A DNA stretch of 64,000 bases from Mycolicibacterium aubagnense (GTDB lineage: Bacteria > Actinomycetota > Actinomycetes > Mycobacteriales > Mycobacteriaceae), in contig NZ_AP022577.1 of the NCBI RefSeq assembly GCF_010730955.1, positions 1,674,001 to 1,738,000 on the forward strand, in the 5' to 3' direction. Positions 60,065 to 64,000 of this stretch are shown piece by piece. The number at the start of each line of letters is the position of its first letter. Within the stretch, counting starts at the first letter, position 1. The notes beneath the pieces are model-generated. The model ran no database searches, was not told where the DNA came from, and saw only the letters and a list, made by a program, of their open reading frames with translations. The position numbers and the translations under genes were made by a program.

Positions 60065-60606
60065 GCGACACCCTGCACGCCTCGGTCGTCAGTGCGCTAC
60101 GAGATTGGCCGGCGCCGGACCCCGATCAGGACTCGTTGCGGCACGCTGTCGCGGCATTCGTCGCAGCCCGCCCCGACGCCTGCCGGCGCGCGTGCGTGCC
60201 CGGGCACATCACCGCGTCGGCGCTCGTGCTCGACCACACCCGGACCAGTGCCCTGCTCACCCTGCACCCGCGTTTGGGCCGTTGGGTGCAACTCGGCGGC
60301 CATTGCGAAGACGTCGACACCGACATCCGGGCCGCCGCGCTGCGCGAGGCCACCGAAGAATCCGGCATCACCGGACTGCGGATCTCCGCGGTGCCCGCCG
60401 CGCTGCACGTCCACGCCCTGACGTGCTCACTGGGCGTGCCGACCCGGCACCTCGACGTGCAATATCTGGCTATCGCACCGGAGCACGCCGAAATCCATTG
60501 CAGCGATGAATCCCTGGATCTGCGTTGGTGGCCGCTGGACGCGCTCCCGGACCCGGACCCCGGTCTGGAGCGGCTCGCGCGGGCCGCTCAGACGTCCGTC
60601 GAGTAA
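60061..60606 (+). CDS. Nudix hydrolase family protein
   Basis: A 181-residue Nudix protein. The signature helix is [20 protein letters not shown] followed by [14 protein letters not shown] fits REUxEExGU, while the GX5E part is weak with Asp or Thr at the usual Glu. Its start overlaps the fbiB stop by ATGA, so it is coupled to the F420 genes, and its end overlaps the converging gene by 19 bases. In M. tuberculosis a DNA methylase gene occupies this place. The substrate is unknown. Confidence 0.85.
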   Translation: MSDTLHASVVSALRDWPAPDPDQDSLRHAVAAFVAARPDACRRACVPGHITASALVLDHTRTSALLTLHPRLGRWVQLGGHCEDVDTDIRAAALREATEESGITGLRISAVPAALHVHALTCSLGVPTRHLDVQYLAIAPEHAEIHCSDESLDLRWWPLDALPDPDPGLERLARAAQTSVE

Positions 60607-61679
60607 CGAATTCCGCCGTCCGGGATGGTGACCCCCGGCCACACCCGGGCACCGCGCAGCAGCTCGCAGCGGGCGCCGATGTTGGCACCGTCGCCGATCA
60701 CGCCGTCGCGGATCAGCGCCCGCGGGCCGATCCGGGCGCCGAATCCGATGATGGACCGCTCGATCACCGACCCGGCCTCGATCTTCACGCCGTCGAAGAT
60801 CACCGCGCCGTCCAGCCTGGCACCGGCACCGATCTCGGCGCCGCGGCCCACCACGGTCCCGCCGATCAACAGGGCGCCGGGCGCCACCGCGGCGCCCTCG
60901 TGCACCAGGCTCTCGCCGCGGTGCCCGTCGAGCACCGGCGACGGCGCGATACCGCGGACCAGATCCGCTGAGCCGCGGACGAAGTCGTCGGGCGTACCCA
61001 TGTCGCGCCAGTAGGTGGCGTCGACGTAGCCGCACACCTTGAAACCGTCGGAGAGCAGCTTCGGGAAGACCTCACGTTCGACCGACACCTCACGGCCGGT
61101 GGGGATCTCGTCGATCACCGCACGCTGGAACAGGTAGCAGCCCGCGTTGATCTGGTCGGTCGGCGGGTCCTGGGTCTTCTCCAGGAACGCCGTGACCACA
61201 CCCTCGGAATCGGTTGGCACACAACCGAACGCCCGCGGGTCACTCACCCGCACCAGATGCAGCGTGACATCGGCCTGGCGCTCGAGGTGGCTGGCCAGCA
61301 TCGCGCCGAGGTCCAGACCGGAGAGCACGTCGCCGTTGAACACCATGGCGGTCGGGTGGCGCAGCTTGGGCGCCACGTTGGCGATACCGCCACCGGTGCC
61401 CCGGGCCTCGTCCTCCACGACGTATTCGATCTCCAGGCCCAGCTTGGAACCGTCGCCGAATTCCTGCTCGAACACCTCCGCCTTGTACGAGGTGCCCAGC
61501 ACCACGTGGCGGATGCCCGCGGCCGCGATCCTGGCAAGCAGGTGCGACAGGAACGGCACACCCGCGGTCGGCAGCATCGGCTTCGGCGCCGAAAGGGTCA
61601 GCGGCCGCAGCCGGGTGCCCTGCCCACCCACCAGGATGACCGCGTCGACGTCAACCGGATTCACCGCGTCGTCACTCAA
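60588..61679 (-). CDS. GDP-mannose pyrophosphorylase-like nucleotidyltransferase (Rv3264c-like)
   Basis: A 363-residue sugar-1-phosphate nucleotidyltransferase with a left-handed beta-helix C-terminus. The signature is VILVGGQGTRLRPLTLSAPK, then MVFNGDVLSG and FVRGSADLVRGIAPSP; the hexapeptide repeat region is ALLIGGTVVGRGAEIGAGAR. Rv3264c is described as the GDP-mannose pyrophosphorylase. I favour the TTG at 61679 because AAAGGA lies six bases upstream; an ATG at 61697 has no such site. It lies 42 bases after wbbL. Confidence 0.9.
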   Translation of the reverse strand: MSDDAVNPVDVDAVILVGGQGTRLRPLTLSAPKPMLPTAGVPFLSHLLARIAAAGIRHVVLGTSYKAEVFEQEFGDGSKLGLEIEYVVEDEARGTGGGIANVAPKLRHPTAMVFNGDVLSGLDLGAMLASHLERQADVTLHLVRVSDPRAFGCVPTDSEGVVTAFLEKTQDPPTDQINAGCYLFQRAVIDEIPTGREVSVEREVFPKLLSDGFKVCGYVDATYWRDMGTPDDFVRGSADLVRGIAPSPVLDGHRGESLVHEGAAVAPGALLIGGTVVGRGAEIGAGARLDGAVIFDGVKIEAGSVIERSIIGFGARIGPRALIRDGVIGDGANIGARCELLRGARVWPGVTIPDGGIRYSTDV

Positions 61680-61720
61680 CTCGCGTCCTTTCAGCATGAC
61701 TCAACGTCGTCGCAGGTAGC

Positions 61721-62665
61721 CTAATGTGCCCGACGGCGCTTACGCCTGGAATTGCCGACCACCGCGCGCTCGCGTGCGGTCAGGGCCGACTTGATGGTCC
61801 ACCGCAGCGGGGCCTGCCACCAGTGTGGATGCCGGTCTGCGAGGAATGTGTAGGTACTGCGGTGGTGCGCGGCCAGATTCCGGGCCGGGTCGCGTCCGGT
61901 GGAATGTCCCTTGTCGTGCAGGATTTCGGCGGCCGGCACGTACACGTTCTGCCAGCCCGCGCGCCCCAGCCGGTCACCGAGGTCGACGTCCTCCATGTAC
62001 ATGAAGTAGTTCTCGTCGAATCCGCCGATCTGCCGGAACGCCTTGGTGCGCAACAACAAACACGAACCGGACAACCAGCCGACCGCGCGTTCGCTGGGCT
62101 CCAGCCGGTCTTGGCGGTAAGCCGCCGTCCACGGGTTGGACTTCCAGAACGGACCCACCACCGCGTGCATGCCGCCACGGATCAGGCTCGGCTGATGCCG
62201 GGCCGACGGATAGACCGAACCGTCGGGGTCGCGGATCAGCGGACCCACCGAACCCGCGGCCGGCCAGCGCGCCGCACCGGCGAACAACTCGTCGATACTG
62301 TGCGGCCCCCATTGCACGTCCGGGTTGACCACCACGAAGAACTCCTGGTCGACGACGCTGTCCGGCGTGTCGAGGTAGGCCGCCACCGCGCGGTTGACCG
62401 CGGTGCCGTAGCCGAGGTTTCCGCCCGTGCGGAACAACTCGACGTCGGCATAGCGCTCCAGGGCCGCCTCGGGCGCGCCGTCGGTCGATCCGTTGTCAGC
62501 CATCACCACCAGCAGCCGGCGCTCGGTGGCGTGCGCCAACGTCTTCAGGAAACGGTCCAGATGCGGGCCAGGTGAATAGGTCACCGTCACCACGAGCAGC
62601 GGGCGGTCCGGCACAGGTGATCTGTCGGACTGCGTCCTCGGCGGTCCGGAAGGCTGCTCGATCAC
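61721..62665 (-). CDS. wbbL: WbbL rhamnosyltransferase
   Basis: A 314-residue GT2 glycosyltransferase that adds the L-rhamnose of the rhamnosyl-GlcNAc linker between arabinogalactan and peptidoglycan, using dTDP-rhamnose at the inner membrane face. Motifs are MADNGSTDGAPEAALERYAD, VVVNPDVQWG as the DxD-like site, GSCLLLRTKAF and NYFMYMEDVDLGDRL. The basic C-terminus is NSRRKRRRAH. The start is a GTG at 62665. In M. tuberculosis rmlD lies directly upstream of wbbL, but here an LCP gene is found instead. Confidence 0.93.
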   Translation of the reverse strand: MIEQPSGPPRTQSDRSPVPDRPLLVVTVTYSPGPHLDRFLKTLAHATERRLLVVMADNGSTDGAPEAALERYADVELFRTGGNLGYGTAVNRAVAAYLDTPDSVVDQEFFVVVNPDVQWGPHSIDELFAGAARWPAAGSVGPLIRDPDGSVYPSARHQPSLIRGGMHAVVGPFWKSNPWTAAYRQDRLEPSERAVGWLSGSCLLLRTKAFRQIGGFDENYFMYMEDVDLGDRLGRAGWQNVYVPAAEILHDKGHSTGRDPARNLAAHHRSTYTFLADRHPHWWQAPLRWTIKSALTARERAVVGNSRRKRRRAH

Positions 62666-62767
62666 GGGCTAGAGGTTAGCGGGCCGACGGCCGTAGCCGC
62701 ACCAGGGTGTGACCCGCCGAACCCCGGGCTACCGGGCTCAGCAACCGCTCGCCAGTAGCCTGTCCTG

Positions 62768-64000
62768 GTGCCAGGTCGACTGTTCCGCATCCTCGCCGTC
62801 ATGACGACGGTGCTCGTGATGGTGGGCACCGGCATGGCCTGGAGCAGCCTGCGTTCGCTGGAATCGGGCATCAGCCGCATCAGCACCGCGGCCCTCGGCG
62901 GCGGGGGCGACGACGGTGCCGTCGACATCCTCCTCGTGGGCATGGACAGCCGCACCGACGCGCACGGAAACCCCTTGTCAGAGGAGGAACTCGCGACGCT
63001 GCGGGCCGGCGACGACGTGTCCACCAACACCGACACCATCATCCTGGTACGCATCCCCAACAACGGGCGCTCGGCCACCGCCATCTCCATTCCGCGCGAC
63101 TCCTATGTGCAGGCGCCGGGGCTGGGCAAGACCAAGATCAACGGCGTCTTCGGTCAGGTGAAGCTCGAGAAGATGAAGGAACTCGTCGAGCAGCAAGGCG
63201 AGGATCCGGCCACCGCGGAACCCAAGGCCGTCGAGGCCGGACGCGAGGCGCTGATCAAAACCGTGGCAAAACTCACAGGCGTCACGGTCGATCACTACGC
63301 CGAAGTCGGGTTGCTCGGGTTCGCCTTGATCACCGACGCCCTCGGCGGGGTCAACGTATGTCTGAAAAACGCCGTCGACGAACCGTTGTCGGGAGCCAAC
63401 TTCCCGGCCGGCTGGCAAAAGCTGGGCGGCCCGCAGGCGCTCAGCTTCGTGCGGCAGCGCCATGATCTGCCCCGCGGCGACCTGGACCGGGTAACCCGCC
63501 AACAGGTTTTCATGGCGTCGCTGGCGCACGACATCATCTCCGGACAGACCCTGTCCAGCCCCAGCACCCTGAGTCGGCTGCGGCAGGCCGTGCAGCGGTC
63601 CGTGGTGCTGTCCGACGGTTGGGACATCATGGATTTCGTCCAGCAGATGCAGAAGCTGGCGGGCGGCAATGTGGCGTTCGCCACCATCCCGGTGCTGGCC
63701 GAGGACGGCTGGAGCGACGACGGCACCCAGAGCGTCGTGCGGGTCGACCCCGACCAGGTACAGCAGTGGGTGGCCGGCCTGCTCCAGGACCAGGCCGCGG
63801 GCAAGACCGAGAAGCTAGCGTACACCCCGGGCAACACCACCGTCGATGTGGCCAACGACAGTGACGTCAACGGGCTGGCCGCGGCGGTGTCGGAGGTCCT
63901 CACCGAAAAGGGCTTCGCCGCAGGCAAAGTCGGCAACAACGAGGCCGACCACGTGACCTCGAGCCAGATCCAGGCCGCGAAGTCGGACGACCTCGGGGCG
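62768..64000 (+). CDS. LytR-CpsA-Psr ligase (Rv3267/Lcp1-like), 3' end outside the window
   Basis: An open frame of 411 codons from a GTG at 62768 runs off the window without a stop; a TAG lies in frame 4 codons before it. The start (VPGRLFRILAVMTTVLVMVG) contains the membrane anchor. The LCP domain has ILLVGMDSRTD, NTDTIILVRIPNNG, ISIPRDSYV and FVRQRHDLPRGDLDRVTRQQ with the conserved arginines; a LytR_C domain follows (TVDVANDSDVNGLAAAVSEV). Family members attach arabinogalactan to peptidoglycan. It is divergent from wbbL. Confidence 0.9.
   Translation, partial: MPGRLFRILAVMTTVLVMVGTGMAWSSLRSLESGISRISTAALGGGGDDGAVDILLVGMDSRTDAHGNPLSEEELATLRAGDDVSTNTDTIILVRIPNNGRSATAISIPRDSYVQAPGLGKTKINGVFGQVKLEKMKELVEQQGEDPATAEPKAVEAGREALIKTVAKLTGVTVDHYAEVGLLGFALITDALGGVNVCLKNAVDEPLSGANFPAGWQKLGGPQALSFVRQRHDLPRGDLDRVTRQQVFMASLAHDIISGQTLSSPSTLSRLRQAVQRSVVLSDGWDIMDFVQQMQKLAGGNVAFATIPVLAEDGWSDDGTQSVVRVDPDQVQQWVAGLLQDQAAGKTEKLAYTPGNTTVDVANDSDVNGLAAAVSEVLTEKGFAAGKVGNNEADHVTSSQIQAAKSDDLGA

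Overview
The window is a high-GC actinobacterial chromosome segment. Gene content, order and protein sequence point to a mycobacterium, probably a fast grower (Mycolicibacterium type): from end to end it follows the M. tuberculosis Rv3212-Rv3267 order with local insertions and losses, and WhiB2 has the long 129-residue form known as WhmD in M. smegmatis. I see no rRNA, tRNA, CRISPR array, insertion sequence or prophage. Family names and M. tuberculosis counterparts are given from memory of the families; no database search was run.

Layout. 1-4.2 kb: tail of an Rv3212-like protein, a ParA/Soj ATPase, and a phosphatase-isochorismate synthase-acetyltransferase run. 4.3-8.0 kb: a translationally coupled pair, a Cache-HAMP receptor with a catalytically degenerate class III cyclase domain and an MscS channel with an equally degenerate cyclic-nucleotide-binding domain, preceded by a tandem GTCACA repeat of MtrA-box type. 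8-12.8 kb: membrane protein, a type II dehydroquinase, a YchJ-like protein, a lipid/diacylglycerol kinase, whiB1 with a CRP-like site, pdtaS, the biotinyl protein TB7.3 and the 24-residue ribosomal protein bL37. 12.8-22.5 kb: sigH-rshA, YbaK, an SDR, an MpaB-like oxygenase flanked by two related tiny membrane proteins, two methyltransferases, SRAP, aroA, rsgA and a small lipoprotein. 22.5-28.6 kb: desA3 and its ferredoxin reductase, each with a related operator, then PPK2 and a full-length wax-ester synthase/DGAT-like protein. 28.6-38 kb: Rv3235, secA1, hpf, comF-like, lpqB-mtrB-mtrA and tmk. 38-42.6 kb: a broken 13E12/DUF222 HNH gene with an SOS box, and secreted or lipid-anchored proteins. 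42.9-46.8 kb: sahH and the alkane hydroxylase operon alkB-rubA-rubB-alkX. 46.8-51.5 kb: a cation efflux protein and the mannose pathway manA-tobH-pmmA. 51.6-55.9 kb: an apparently inserted block (SARP/AfsR regulator, lipoprotein, RDD protein). 55.9-64 kb: DUF3499, Rv3259-like, whiB2, F420 genes fbiA-fbiB, a Nudix protein, GDP-mannose pyrophosphorylase-like, wbbL and the start of an LCP ligase.

Together these genes cover envelope building (mannose activation, rhamnosyl transfer, LCP ligase, MtrAB-LpqB signalling, SecA1 export), lipid desaturation and storage, alkane oxidation, redox and stress regulation (SigH-RshA, WhiB1, WhiB2, PdtaS, HPF) and cofactor synthesis. The observations most worth a second look are the doubly degenerate cyclase/MscS module, the MpaB gene flanked by sister membrane peptides, the decayed SOS-associated 13E12 gene, a coupled leader ORF before hpf, and the absence of rmlD from the wbbL neighbourhood.
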